Part shown: positions 33,301-44,752 of the stretch, piece by piece
How the letters are laid out: each line of letters starts with the position of its first letter
Position numbering within the stretch: the stretch's first letter is position 1
From: Fulvia fulva
Taxonomy: Eukaryota > Ascomycota > Dothideomycetes > Mycosphaerellales > Mycosphaerellaceae
Length of the DNA: 64,000 nucleotides
NCBI RefSeq assembly: GCF_020509005.1
Contig: NC_063013.1
Span: 5,022,001 to 5,086,000, forward strand
Reading direction: 5' to 3'
Notes under the pieces: model-generated
What the model saw: the letters and a program-made list of their open reading frames with translations, nothing else
The model's database searches: none
Told to the model about the DNA's origin: nothing
Program-made: the position numbers and the translations under genes

Positions 33301-35282
33301 ACGACAGTGGTCCTACGTAAGCCGTAGAAGGAAGACTATACGTAGGTAAAGTCGTACCGCCTAATTGCGCTCCTTAATACTCTTAGGAAGGCGCTTAAGA
33401 AGCTAGTTATAACGAGACTCTCCGAGGCGGTAGAGGAACACTCCCTACTCCCGGACACCTAGATAGGTACGCGCCTATAGCGATCGACGCTATCCGCGAT
33501 AGAACTTATTACCTCTTAGGTAAAGGCTATCTAGTATAAGAATAGGGACAAGGTGGCTTCCTTACTTAGCCTAGACATATCGGGAGCCTTCGACTACGTG
33601 TTATACCCGCGGCTACTCTATATCCTAAGGTCGAAAGGACTCCCTAAGTAGCTTGTTAACTTCGTACGGTCCTACCTCCAAAACCGTAGTACGTTAATCC
33701 TAGTCGGCTAGTATAGAAGCCCATTTTAAGTAGTCTATACTAGAATCCCGTAAGGCTTAACGCTAGTACCTATTCTATTCCTCTTCTTTATAGCGACGCT
33801 ACTCCTAGCCCTAGAATCCTAGAACACCGCTACGAGCGGCTTCGTAGACGACATAAACATCCTAGCGTAGTCTTCCTCGACTAAGGAGAACTATAGGCTA
33901 CTAGAAGAGAAGCACAAGATCTACGAGGACTAGGCTAGGAGGTACGGGGCTCGGTTTGCCCTAGAAAAGTACAATCTAATACACTTTACGCGCCGGCTAC
34001 GGTTCTATAATATATAAGCTTCTATCTAGATATAGGGGTACACGACTAACCCGGCAAATCAGCTTAGGATTCTCGGACTATAGGTAGACCCGGCGCTACG
34101 GTAGAGGAAGTACGTATAGGCAATATTACGGAAAGCTAAATAGAATATAGCATTATACTAGAGGCTCACTACGTCTATATAGGGGGCGGACTTCCGGTAG
34201 TTACGACTTCTATATACGGCTATTATACGGCTAGTCCTTACCTATAGTAGCTAAGTATAGTCCTTAGGCGAGAGGGCCTACCTATCGAAGGGACTCGTCG
34301 CGCCGCTAGCGAAGATCCAAAACCAATGCCTAAGGAAGGTCACCGGGGTATATAAGTCGATACTAACGAGGATGCTTAAGTACGAGACCGCTATACCGCC
34401 GATCGACCTATATATCTAGGGACTACGGACCTCCTACTTAGGCAAGTCGGCATAGTACCTAGTATAGAAGGTCATCGCTAGTATAGTCGTAAGGGCCCGC
34501 GAATTAGTACTAGCGTATAGGGGTATTCGACCCGGAAACGAGCCGAACTACCGGGTAAGGGACGAATAGCTAGTAATATAATAGGAAGGTAAGAAATCGT
34601 TTATAGAGTAACTATAGAAAGAGAGGTAGAACAACTAGGTTGTAGGGTATAGTAGACGCCCTTAGCTAGCGGGATAACCTAAGGAATAGTCAGCTATAAA
34701 ATCCGCGGTCAAGCACCCCCCGAAGCTTATCTACTACCGCCTTACGAGGGTATAGAGTAGTATAGTAACCCAACTACGAAGCGAACACATCGGCCTCTAG
34801 GGGTACCTATTATAGAGGAAGGTTCTAGGATACACGAATACTAGCTGCTCCTACGGCTATCGCTCCTAGAACGTACGGTACGTACTCCTCGTCTGTCCGA
34901 GGTAGTCGCTAGGAAGGGGGGAGTAGATAGTAAAGGCGAGGAACCGGACGATTAGGGCACTTCTTAACAACGCTAAGGACCTACGGCGCATTACAAACTA
35001 GATACTAGAGAAGGGCTAGCTAGAATAGTACCGCCTAGTAGGAGTAGTGTAGGAAGAGAGGACACGACGTAGCGCGACGAGACCGGCTAGGAGCGGGGGC
35101 TAACGGGGTAGTAATATAGACTACGTACGTTCAGAGGGAAAGCTAAACTAGATAAGGAGTAGTCGGGGGCGGGAAGGGTTTTTACCTATTCGGGTTTCCC
35201 TTTATATATAACAATAGATATATACCTATATAGGCCGGATAGGGTCCTAGAATAGGGGAATGACAAATCTATCTATCTATCT
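30343..35282 (+). mobile_element. Lin1 copy b: RIPed LINE inserted in Gyp3 gag
   Basis: A 4.9-kb plus-strand LINE with a 14-bp target duplication ATAATTACCTTAGG (30329-30342 and 35283-35296) and a (TCTA)n tail near 35266-35282. The ORF1 region has three zinc-knuckle remnants (31310-31490). AP endonuclease includes VVGDFNIYHPS near 32215. Reverse transcriptase includes KKAPGPDRILNELL near 33170, LLSLDISGAFDYV near 33560 and GFVDDINILA near 33840. A Cys/His motif lies near 34845. Overall the layout is that of Tad-like fungal LINEs. Stops are mostly TAG from RIP. Confidence 0.85.
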
Positions 35283-35405
35283 ATAATTACCTTAGGTGTA
35301 GTTATTATAAGCCTTCTTATGCTTCTTAAGCTTATAGTGCTCGCCGTAAGAGTCGTTTAGTACTATTATTAACTTACGCTAACCGGTCACCTTCTTCTTA
35401 TATAG
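35283..35405 (-). pseudogene. Gyp3 gag segment between two LINE insertions
   Basis: Reads VTG-RKLIIVLNDSYGEHYK on the minus strand and joins in frame across Lin1 to the gag part at 30342 (YNNYT / YTFDVF), and across Lin2 to 41255. Confidence 0.7.
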
Positions 35406-38400
35406 ATAGATATTTCATTAAGCTGTTATAGTGCCCTTTGGCCTATATAGCTATACTATCTTGTTTTCGTATATATAGAGGGGAAACCGTATTAGTAAAA
35501 ACCCCTCCTCCTTCCCGCCTATCTTTTCCTCCTAGTTGTTGTCTTAGTTTTCCCTTATTAGGGGTACGCTAGTGTTATAGGCCTGCCCTAATAACTACCC
35601 TATCTGCCACCCCCTAGCTTCCGCCTCTTGTCTATCTACTCCTCCGTCTCGCTAGCGAGGCTAAACTACTAGAGGTATCCCTGCTATAGTATCTACCGAG
35701 AGATTCGGCGAATATTACCTTTGTCCCTAATGATTAACTTATAGTCTCTCCTTCCCGCTTAGTACCTCCAATTTCCCCTACCTCTCGCCTACTACGGGCA
35801 TCGTAGTAGCATATGTTCTAGGTTTTGCGATAGGTAGCTATACTAGTAGGCTAGGCTATAGATGTCTAGTACGCGTCTTCTAAATAGGTAGGCCCTTAAC
35901 CTAATATATTCGGACCTGATTTGGATCGCTATGCTTGCCTCGGCCCTTGTTAGGTCCCTATATAGCTAGTAATTGTGTCTCTAGAAGGCTCGGAGCGCTA
36001 TCGGGCCTATTGTCTTAGGGGGCTTCCTTTTCTAGTCCTACTCCTATAGGTAGCTCGCTATCTATTCCGCTAGGCTTTAGGTAGCTCGCTATCTATTCCG
36101 CTAGGCTTTAGGTCTTAGCCTTACTCCCGCCGGCCTAGCGAGTCCTACGCTCCTCCTCTTTTCGTACTAGCTATTCGGTGCTTGTCTATATAGCCGTAAA
36201 GGTAGTAGGTCATCCTCTTTTTAGCTTGTCCTATATCCGGCCCCTCTCCGGTAGTAGCTTTCTATCTTATTCTTTACCTCCTAGATCGTAGTTTATACTA
36301 GGTAACCTGTCGTCCTTACCGCGTATTAAATTCTTATTCCCCGGATATACTGGCCGATTAGTAGTGTTCCTGTCTCCATTTCTACCGTGCTTATTAACGT
36401 TGTCTTATATACGCCTAGTACCCTACGTAGGTTGCCTACCTATGTCCTATTTAGGGGTTACTCTATCCGTTTCGGGATCGGCTTGCCTACGCCTCCTGTT
36501 TCCTAAATCTTTGCCCCGTATAGTATAGCTAGTCTAACGATCGCCTTATATATTACTCTTGCCTTGTCGAATGTTGCTCCCTATATAGATGCCGTAAGTC
36601 TCTTTATCGAGGCTTCGTTAACTTGTGCTCGACTCTAGGCTTTCTTAACCTATACATTCTAGCTTAGCTTCGGGTCGAGCTAGATCCCTAGTACTCGTAG
36701 CTCCGCTAATAGCTTTGTCTCGTAGCCTTAGATTCTTACCGCCGCCTTTATATTATAGTATGTTCTCGCTTTACTAAAGTGTATAAGTTAGTACTTTTTA
36801 GGGGCGAACTAGGCACTATACTTCTTTGCCTACTCCTCGCATTTCTTGTGCCTATCTTCGAGGAGGCGACAGTTCTCTTCTATCGAGTCTAACTAGGCTA
36901 GGATGTTTATGTCGTCTATAAACCCGGATACTAAGGTTTACGGAGAGGTGAGTAGGGGGATTAGATCAGACATAAATATTAGAAACAGGATAGGGGAGAG
37001 AGTAGATCCCTAAGGTATTCCAGTCTCTACCTTTACCGGGTCGGACGTATACCTTCCTAGGACTAGGTATGTCGTCCGTTCCTAGAGAAAGGAGTAGACG
37101 AACGTCGTTACCTACCGGGGGATGCCTTTCTACTATAGGATATGTATTAGCCTTTAGTACAAGACGTTATCGAAGGCTCCTACGATGTCGAGGGATAGTA
37201 AGGACGCCGCTCGGTTCCTACCGTAGTGCTAGAGGGTCTGAATTTGCTCCGTAATTAGCTCTATTACTATTAGTGTCGATCGCTAGCTTCTTCCCCCTAT
37301 CTATATTACTAGGAGTACGTAGTTATCCTCGGCTAGCTACGTAAGTCTCTAGGCTACTATCTTTTCTAGGACCTTCCCTATCGTGTTTAGAAGTGCGATT
37401 GGTCTATACGACTTAGGCTAAGTATAGTCCTCCTTCTATAGCTTACGTAGTACTACTGTTATAGACTCTCTATACGGCTTCGGGTAATACCCTAGCCGTA
37501 GGTACGCGGTAAATAGGTTTACTAGGCTCGGCGCGATCTCTTCTCTATACTCTTTTAGTAGTATATTTAGTATCCTGTCTAGGCCTAGGGCTTTCCGTCC
37601 TTTTAGCTTACTTATAACTCCTATTACTATGTTAGAGCTAACCGCCCAATCTATATCTAGGGGTTCCGGGTATATACTCGGGTCGATATCCGTAAGGTCT
37701 ACCTCTACTTACGTCGAAAAGAAATAGTCGGCTAATGCTTTTGCCTTGCCCCGGGGCGTAGCCTAGGCAATCCCTTCGCGGTCTACGATTAGGGGGAAGT
37801 AAGGGGTTTGCTACTCTTTAGGTAGTCGTGCCTATTTAGTAAGTCTCTACATCTATTCCGGGTTTTCTATAACGAGCCCGATCGTCGCTCTCTAGTCCTA
37901 TAGCTTGTCGCGTCTTATCTATGCCTTCTTCTCTTATATCGCGCGACAGTATTGCTCCTACGTCTCTTAGGTATACTCCTTCGTCTACTGTCGCCTTGCC
38001 CTTCTAGCCTCCCTTACCTTCGTAGAGTATTTAGGGGTCTAGAAGGCCTTCTACTACGTTAAGGGCCGGAGTAACGGCGTATATTGTTCCGCTACTTACT
38101 ATATAACCGAGGTAATCTGTTCCGCTACTTGATCTAGCTAAGCTATCGTCTCGAGTTCTCTATACTATAGTAGGTTCGCTATTAGGAAGCCTCTTATATT
38201 GTCCTAGCGTGCCTTCTTCTAGTTACGGCGTAGTTCGCTTACTAGCTCCTCTATCGCCTTCACCCCTAGCGTCGTTTAGATAGGGATATAGTCTAAGGAG
38301 GCTTCTAGCGCGTAGTTCGGTCGGTATTAGACTAGTCTCTCTTCAAGTTCTCGTAATAGAAAGTATAGGTCGATCGTGCTTACACTTATACGGGCCTTCT

Positions 38401-41255
38401 ACGTCTCTATTCCCTTTAGTATTACTAAGGCCATTCCGTAGCGTGCGGTTATATCTAGTAGCTTTTCCCCTAGAAACGCGTACGGGGGAGTGAATTCGAG
38501 TCCCTACCGTAGGTAGTAGAGGTTAAAGTCGCCGAGGAGTACTTACTTTATGTCTTAGCTTAGGGTCCGCTCTAGGTAGGCGAGGGTTCCTAGTTCCCTA
38601 CTCGTCCGACCCCGCGGTAGCGGGTTATAAACGTTATAGATCTAGATAGGGCCTTGTGTCGTGTCGATCTAGATTAATGTTATATCTCCTAGGTTACCCT
38701 ACTACGGTAGTATAACCTTCTACGACTTAAGGTCTATAGTCTTACTTACGTATATATATGTCCTCGGGATAACGCCTCGTTAGCCCGCGATTACGGTGTA
38801 GTATCTCCGGTTATTATAAGTGGCTAGGAGTCCTTCGTAGGGGTTGATCTATAGTTCCTATACCGCGATAACGTAGTGCCGTAGCGGGTCTAGCTCCTAT
38901 AGAAAGTGGCGCTAGACCTTGTCTCTACTTTTGTTTACGTTATACTATACGATAGTAATGTCGTCGTATAGTATTATTCGTTATCCGTAAGGTCTATTTC
39001 CGTACTAACCTACTATGTCTCCTAAGCCTATATCTCGCTATCCGGCTAGCCCTAGGGCCGCTAGGGCGCCCTAAAGATTCGTATTTGGCCTAGTTCGTTA
39101 GCGGCCCGGTTAAGGTGTTAAGGCCTACCGGGAGGTAGATACGTTTACGGTTAGGTTCCCTTATTCGTCTCTTCTACCCTCTTCCTTTTGCTCGGTTCGA
39201 AGCCCTTGTATACGGTAGGTCCCTCCTACTACCGTTAGGGGTACCTAGCTAGTATAGAAATCCTTGCTTGTCTCGCTCGTTCTTGTACTACTATTCTAGT
39301 TAGGTATTAGCTTGAATACGCTAGGTACCTTCTACCGTAGTATATATACCTACTCTCCTTTTTTAGGCATTCCCTTCCCTAGTATATACCTACGTAGTAA
39401 GGACACCTTAGGGTCTTCTCCCCGTATTTTAGGGCTATATGACCGTACTGTTAGTATTATAAGCATTGTAGTAGCCTATAGCTACTCTAATAGATCTCCG
39501 TGTCTATTCTCTCGTAGTTCTAGAATAGCCTATTATCTAGTATCTAGTTAGCTTGTTCCGCTGTCTCTACCTAGATAATAAGCGATAAGTATGTCTTTTC
39601 TCGGTCTACTGTCTTATATAGCTATACCGCCTTCGTTAGTCGTACTCCTAGGGAGGTGTTCTAGTTCTATACTTAGAGGTAGGGAAGGTCTTCGACCTTA
39701 AATGTCCTAGGGACCCCGTAGGCGATGACGGTATACTGTTAGTAGGAGACTCGTACCGACTTCGCGACTTTAGTAGTCCACTCCTTATAGGTCTCTAGTT
39801 TTCGTCTATTAGACTCTTATACGGTAAAGAATCTCACTACGCCTATTACCTCTACCCTCGCTCTAACTACCTCCTTTTAGCCGATTCTGTCGACAATCTC
39901 CTTGCTTATTAGGGCTACGATTTCTTGTTTTTCCGCCGGATTACTAATGTATAGGCGTACCGCCTTACTTGCCTTCGGAGGGGGTTAATTCTTACCTACT
40001 ACTACTATTGCCTATATAGTTAGTCTCTAGGCTACCTTCTATATTACTTATTAGATTGTTTTCGGGATTTAGTATAATAGCGCTTTTAGCGCTCCTAGTA
40101 GCTATACTATAGTATTCTTATATATCCGGGCTAGGTGTTCGCTATCCCCTAGTAAGTCTTCCGCCTCCGTATATAGGCAAGGAAGGAATCGTATTTAGTA
40201 AGCTAGCTACGAGATAAGGTAACAAGTCTTAACCGCGCTTTCCTACTTATCTAGTACTACCGTATAGCCTCGTTTCGAGAGGTTAGCCCGGAGCAAAAGC
40301 TTCCCTCTACGCCCTCCCTCCCTATTTGCTCCTTAAGCCAATATCCACCTCTATAGGCCTAAGCCCTTTAGTGCTCTCTATTGACCGACATACGTATCCG
40401 TCCTCTCGGGCTATATAGACAGTGTTAGCCGTCGCTACTAGTGTATACTACGCCCTAGGTTTTGACGCCCTTCGCGTTACCGTAGCCTATCTCTAGAAAG
40501 CGGCCGTCTATACCTCGTAGGTTTGCTCGGGGCACACACTACGCCGGGTAGCGTACTCCTTACGTTTCTACCTACTAACTAATATGAAGTTCCTTATTAC
40601 CCTACCCTCGATCCTCCCCGATTATAGAACTAATCTACTTATATTATACGTCTTTTCCCCGTCCTAATAGCCGTCTTTTCCTTGCTTAGGCTATCGTTCT
40701 TTCCTCGTCGCAATCTACTATATCAGACTAGGTGCGTTGTGTAGCGGGATAGGCAGTGCCTTAGGCAAAACCCTCGTTCCTATACCGGGTGTTTAATAGG
40801 CCCTTATAGGCTTCGTCGCGTGTCTACCTACCTACCGTATTACCCGCTAGTAAACACTAGATTGTTTCGTAGTCCGCTCGACGCCGTTATATAGTCCGCT
40901 TAGTTGTTGTTCTGTAGTCCGCTCGTCTAATATTCGTCGCTTAGCCCGCTCGGTCTACGGTCTCCGGAGGTGAAAATTCTGTACTTATACTAGAGGTGTC
41001 CTATCGAGCGTATAGGCTACGGTTCCGCGCCCTTCTTATACGTAGAAAGAAGAGGGACTCGCTCCCGACATAGGTATACGCTCGTCGGATAGTTTTTATA
41101 CCCGTTTTGCTAGTAGTCCTCTATTCGCCGCGGCTTCGCCTATATTACGCGCCCGTCGCGCCTACGACGCTCTAGCGTAAGAATACTTAGCTCTCTCGTA
41201 GCTAGACGAGAGGTTCGTAGCCGACACTACGTATAGGTGATTCTCGTCGTCGACC
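35406..41255 (-). mobile_element. Lin2: second RIPed LINE family, inserted in Gyp3 gag
   Basis: A 5.85-kb minus-strand LINE with a 15-bp target duplication CTTCTTCTTATATAG (35391-35405 and 41256-41270). Reverse transcriptase includes LLSLDIVGAFDNVLY near 37180 and GRK-LGLDRI-like residues near 37590. AP endonuclease includes VLLGDFNLYYLR near 38535 and SLDYIPI near 38290. An ORF1 region lies roughly at 39200-41100. It is heavily RIPed and distinct in sequence from Lin1, with an internal perfect 31-bp tandem duplication at 36049-36110. Confidence 0.82.
36049..36110. repeat. Perfect 31-bp tandem duplication inside Lin2
   Basis: Two identical units beginning GGTAGCTCGCTATC at 36049-36079 and 36080-36110. 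It adds 31 bases, which shifts the old Lin2 frame. Both units carry the same RIP-type composition, so it probably arose after RIP. Confidence 0.9.
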
Positions 41256-41986
41256 CTTCTTCTTATATAGCTATAGGCGGGCGTTAGTATTACCGACGAC
41301 GAAGTTATTAAATACTACTAAGTATACTATAGATAATCGGCTATATAACTCTTCTATAGTTATGTAGTCCTCTACTTTCTCCTTCTACTCTACAAATCCT
41401 AGTTTATCCTTATAATTAGGTATATTAGCTAAGAATATAGGAATCTTCCTCGAGTTAATCGGGTTACGGGTACCGCTATTACTACGCTAGATAGCGGCGT
41501 TAACTAAGACTACCGTAGTGTTATTATTGTCGCTAGCTACGGTAGAGGCAGCCTTCTTAGTCTTCGTTATACCTATCTTAATACTAGAGTCCTCGCCGTC
41601 GAGTAGCTTCTCGAGGGCGGACTTCTACCTCGTAGGAGGTAGAGGAGGTATCGGTTCCTTAGGCTTTAGCTAAGCGATATAGTTATCGCGCTCCTTTAGC
41701 TAGGCTTATAGATCCGTAATAAACGCGGTAGCACGCTTACCTAAGCTCTACTTAGTAGCCAACTTAGTCTAGGTCGCTTCGAGTTCGCTAGCTAGATCTA
41801 TATTACGACTACGTAAGTTCTTAATCTTAGCAAACGCCTTCTTACCTAACTTCTTTAGGTAAGCGATCTTAGCTACTAAGTCCTTATCGTCCCTAAGCTC
41901 GTCGAGTATTACTTAGAGCGATACTAACTTACCCTTCTACCGATTAGCCTTAGCCTATAGCCGACTCTTCTAAGTAGTTAATACCT
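41256..41986 (-). pseudogene. Gyp3 gag N-terminal coiled-coil region (RIPed)
   Basis: The minus strand reads charged heptad-like sequence (DKDLVAKIAYLKKLGKK, AFAKIKNLRSRNIDLASELE) and then a Pro-rich linker. A segment LEKLLDGEDSSIKIGITK follows, then KIPIFLANIPNYKDKL and IEELYSRLSIVYLV, leading in frame to 35405 across Lin2. Its upstream (5') end meets the inverted-repeat junction at 41986/41987, so no 5' LTR is visible. Confidence 0.68.
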
Positions 41987-42867
41987 CGCTAATAACGCTA
42001 CGAAGAACGTATCGATCTAGGTCGGCGACGTACTAGTAGAGCTTAAGGCTACCGAGTCGGAGGAAGCCTAGGCTCTAGTCGTGTACGTACCGACTAGTAG
42101 CCTATACTCGCGCCTAGTACTAATCCTCCGAAGACGGTACTACTAGAACCTCCTAAGGTTACGCCCTTATTATATTACCGTTATAGAGGAAAGAGGAACC
42201 CTATATAGTAGGAAATAGTAATTAGTAACATCCCCGTAATCTTTAGTCCGGAGGTTACGCTATATACTATAAAGACGATAGACCTTCCGCTAAGAAGCTC
42301 GTATATTATAGTAGTAGGCGTAGCGGGTAGTAAGCTAGTACGTATTCTAATAGATCCCGGTACCGAGTCGCTATTTTATAATACGAAGTTTACGAAGAAA
42401 TATCTATTATAAATACGACTGCCTTAGGCTTAGAAGATAGGCCTAGGAGCTAACCCTAAAGTATCTAGTTAAGCTACGGAATGTGTTAAGACTAAGGTCG
42501 ACCTAAACGGTTATATCGAGGAAGTCAGTTACTTCGTTACTAACCTCGACTACGACTTCGTGTTTAGTATACCCTAGTTCTAGAAGCACTACCCTATACT
42601 AGACTAGAGAGCTAATATATTTATATTTACTAAAAAGTACTATACGGATTATTACGATCCTTGCCCTACGACTATCGGCGGTACGAAGGTTCGTATATAG
42701 TACGCTATCCCTTATTTATAGACTCTAGAACCTAATATCTAGGTGTCTAGTATAACGATTAGCGAAGCCTACGAAGAAAACCTAGACGAAGGTTACCTTA
42801 TTTAGGAAATAGGGACTCTTAACCCTAATAAGCTAGAGCCTACGACTAAGGAACTTATTTACGATAT
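41987..42867 (+). pseudogene. Gyp3 zinc-knuckle end and protease, inverted copy
   Basis: Mirror of 28979-29859 (coordinates sum to 71846 with no indel seen). The protease-like block LIDPGTES is near 42348; VFSIP and HYPILD are near 42560-42600. It starts at the fold-back junction and stops at the Cop1 LTR. Confidence 0.8.
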
Positions 42868-43029
42868 TGTTAAGAACATATAGGCCGTAGGACAATTATA
42901 TAGGTGTAGGTATGTCATATGACTAGCTTACGTGACTAGGGTTTACTAGCCTATAGGCTAGTAAACATCCGGACACCTAGTATCTACCTATACTAATACT
43001 AGCGATACTATATGTAGATACACGCTATC
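42868..43029 (+). repeat. Cop1 5' LTR fragment, right arm (truncated by Gyp1)
   Basis: The first 162 bp of the 234-bp LTR (TGTTAAGAACAT ... GCTATC). The last 72 bp and the 294-bp leader are missing; Gyp1 starts at once. Confidence 0.85.
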
Positions 43030-43549
43030 TGTCATGGTCTCCCCACAGAGTGTTCAGAAGGTGGGGACAGAAGAGCCTCAGAGTGCTCAGAAGTCGTCAA
43101 GAAGTGACAGTCCAGCTTGGTGTGTGAGCGCCAAGAATCATATGCCCCGCAACATTCACTACGGGACCCAGCCCTCCAAATTCACCCCTCTACCAAACCT
43201 TGACAGATTCACTTCGGCTCGTGACTGTGTGACTCACGGCACTCCCGCGAGCACCCGCGACTGCGCTGGACCCTGGAAGAAGCACGTGGAAGACTCGGAA
43301 CGTAGGGCAGGTTGGAATAAGGTTTTGAGCAAAGCTGCTGAGCGCGGCTTCGCACGGGTTAGCCCTGTTGATGCGGGGACACGCACTCGCGAGGGTCGCG
43401 TATAAATATCTGGCCTTCCCCAGGCCTCTCTTGCTTTCTTCGTCTTTTGTTTTGTGTAGCAATCATACCATACCCTTTTGCATCTGCACTTCGCACCTGC
43501 ATTCTCGCTTTCACCCTTGCATCTCACAGGCCAGGCTCTCGCCCTGACA
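43030..43549 (+). repeat. Gyp1 5' LTR, right copy
   Basis: 520 bp. Differs from the 3' LTR at 48801-49320 at four positions: GTGTTCAG/GTGTACAG, CATATG/CACATG, TTCACTA/TTCGCTA and TTGAGCA/TTGAACA. The other three Gyp1 LTRs agree with each other at these sites. Confidence 0.95.
43401..43408 (+). promoter_or_regulatory. Gyp1 promoter TATA box (TATAAATA) in the LTR
   Basis: TATAAATA in the 5' LTR predicts transcription starting about 30-40 bp downstream, near 43431-43442. The same box is in all LTR copies. Confidence 0.7.
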
Positions 43550-43562
43550 TCACAAAAGACCA
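43550..43562 (+). promoter_or_regulatory. Gyp1 primer-binding site, self-priming type
   Basis: ACAAAAGAC at 43552-43560 follows the 5' LTR and is an exact complement of GTCTTTTGT at 43442-43450, just at the predicted 5' end of the transcript. No tRNA-like TGG follows the LTR. In Tf1-type elements the RNA 5' end folds onto this site and primes reverse transcription. Match length is only 9 nt, but it sits exactly where required. Confidence 0.6.
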
Positions 43563-43591
43563 ACAAACCGTCAACCACTCGAGTCATCCTC

Positions 43592-44752
43592 ATGGGTGAC
43601 CACGCCACCGATAGAGGTGTCAACCTCGACAACCAAGACACTCCATTCCACTTCAGTGAGTGGACTGACATCCCCTTCTCGAACGCCGCTGCCTTCGGTG
43701 CCTGGGCAAACGCCAACCCCGACACCGCCTACGCTCTCATCAACCGCACCGTCTCCTCTTTCCGCGAGACCGCCCAGCAGGTCGAGCAAGCAAACAACCA
43801 AGCAACATACCTTCAAGGTATTGTGAACACCTTCCAGAACCTCGCCCCGCACGCCGACGACAACCGCCGCCAGCACTTCTCCAAGAAGGTCAACGACCCA
43901 GACGAGTTCGACGGCAACAAGAGCAAGTTTGAGGCATTTGAGACACAGCTCACCATCAAGCTGTTGGCTAATGCCGACCACTTTCCGCAAGAGAAGGACA
44001 AAGTCACGTACGTCTTCTCCCTCCTTCGGGGAGACGCCGCGGCTCAGGTACAACACTACATCGACAACGCCACGCAGACTATCGGCTGCCCGGACGTCCT
44101 CACCTTGATGCGGGACCTCCGTGCTGCCTTTGGTGATCCAGACCGTAGAGCCACCGCCCAGAACGCCATCCACAACCTCCTCCAGAAGAACAAGAGCTTC
44201 GCCGAGTACCTCGCGGCCTTCAACCGCGACATCGGGTTCACCGGCTACAACGAAGAGACCAAGAAGAGCACTCTCCGCCGTGGTTTGTCAGCAGAGCTTC
44301 TTCGAGCCCTCGAGGACAAGGACGTCGGTGCTATGAGCTTCCGTGAGCTCGTCGAGACCTGCCAGCGCCTCGACTCCAACATGAAACACACCGCCTCTCT
44401 CCTCGCTTCCCGTTCTCAAGGTCGTCAGCCTCGTGGTCCCGGAAGCCACTTCGCTGCTCCACTAGGCGCCGCCGCTCCTACGGCTCTCCCTCCCGTCTCT
44501 GTAGGTGACGCTATGGATCTCAGCGCTGGTGCCGCCGTCCCTCGAGTCCAGGGCCTCGTCAACGGTAAGCTCACTCCCGAAGAGAAGCTTCGCCGTCGCC
44601 AGGCCGGACTCTGCACCTACTGCGGCGGTCCAGGCCACATCGCAGCCAACTGTCCGCAGCTCGCTGCCCGTAACGCCCGCAACCCGGTCCGCGGCGCTGT
44701 CGGCGCTATCGAGCCTGCTCCTGCTGCTCCCGCTGAGCAGGAAAAAGCCTAG
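43592..44752 (+). CDS. gag: Gyp1 gag (capsid and nucleocapsid)
   Basis: 386 residues from the first ATG after the LTR (MGDHATDRGV); the frame is open further upstream into the LTR but without an ATG. The middle is a retrotransposon gag/capsid-type helical domain (DEFDGNKSKFEAFETQL, FPQEKDKVTYVFSLLRGDAA, NLLQKNKSFAEYLAAFNRD). Near the end is a CCHC zinc knuckle CTYCGGPGHIAANC (44611-44652), which binds the element RNA. It ends with Gln-Glu-Lys-Ala-stop at 44750-44752, after an A5 run. It forms the virus-like particle in the cytoplasm. Confidence 0.92.
   Translation: MGDHATDRGVNLDNQDTPFHFSEWTDIPFSNAAAFGAWANANPDTAYALINRTVSSFRETAQQVEQANNQATYLQGIVNTFQNLAPHADDNRRQHFSKKVNDPDEFDGNKSKFEAFETQLTIKLLANADHFPQEKDKVTYVFSLLRGDAAAQVQHYIDNATQTIGCPDVLTLMRDLRAAFGDPDRRATAQNAIHNLLQKNKSFAEYLAAFNRDIGFTGYNEETKKSTLRRGLSAELLRALEDKDVGAMSFRELVETCQRLDSNMKHTASLLASRSQGRQPRGPGSHFAAPLGAAAPTALPPVSVGDAMDLSAGAAVPRVQGLVNGKLTPEEKLRRRQAGLCTYCGGPGHIAANCPQLAARNARNPVRGAVGAIEPAPAAPAEQEKA

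Noticed and set aside
39312..39551. Short ORFs in RIPed DNA (also 11413-11652, 20799-21026, 21423-21650, 37069-37254, 53121-53354)
   Set aside because: They are remnants or antisense shadows of Lin1, Lin2 or Cop1 between RIP stops.
43478..43591. Upstream extension of gag into the LTR
   Set aside because: It begins with TTG, not ATG, and lies in the LTR; the first ATG is at 43592.
43571..44173. Antisense ORF of 200 codons over Gyp1 gag (also 27307-27909)
   Set aside because: GC-rich coding DNA opens the opposite strand by chance; composition is a mirror of gag.
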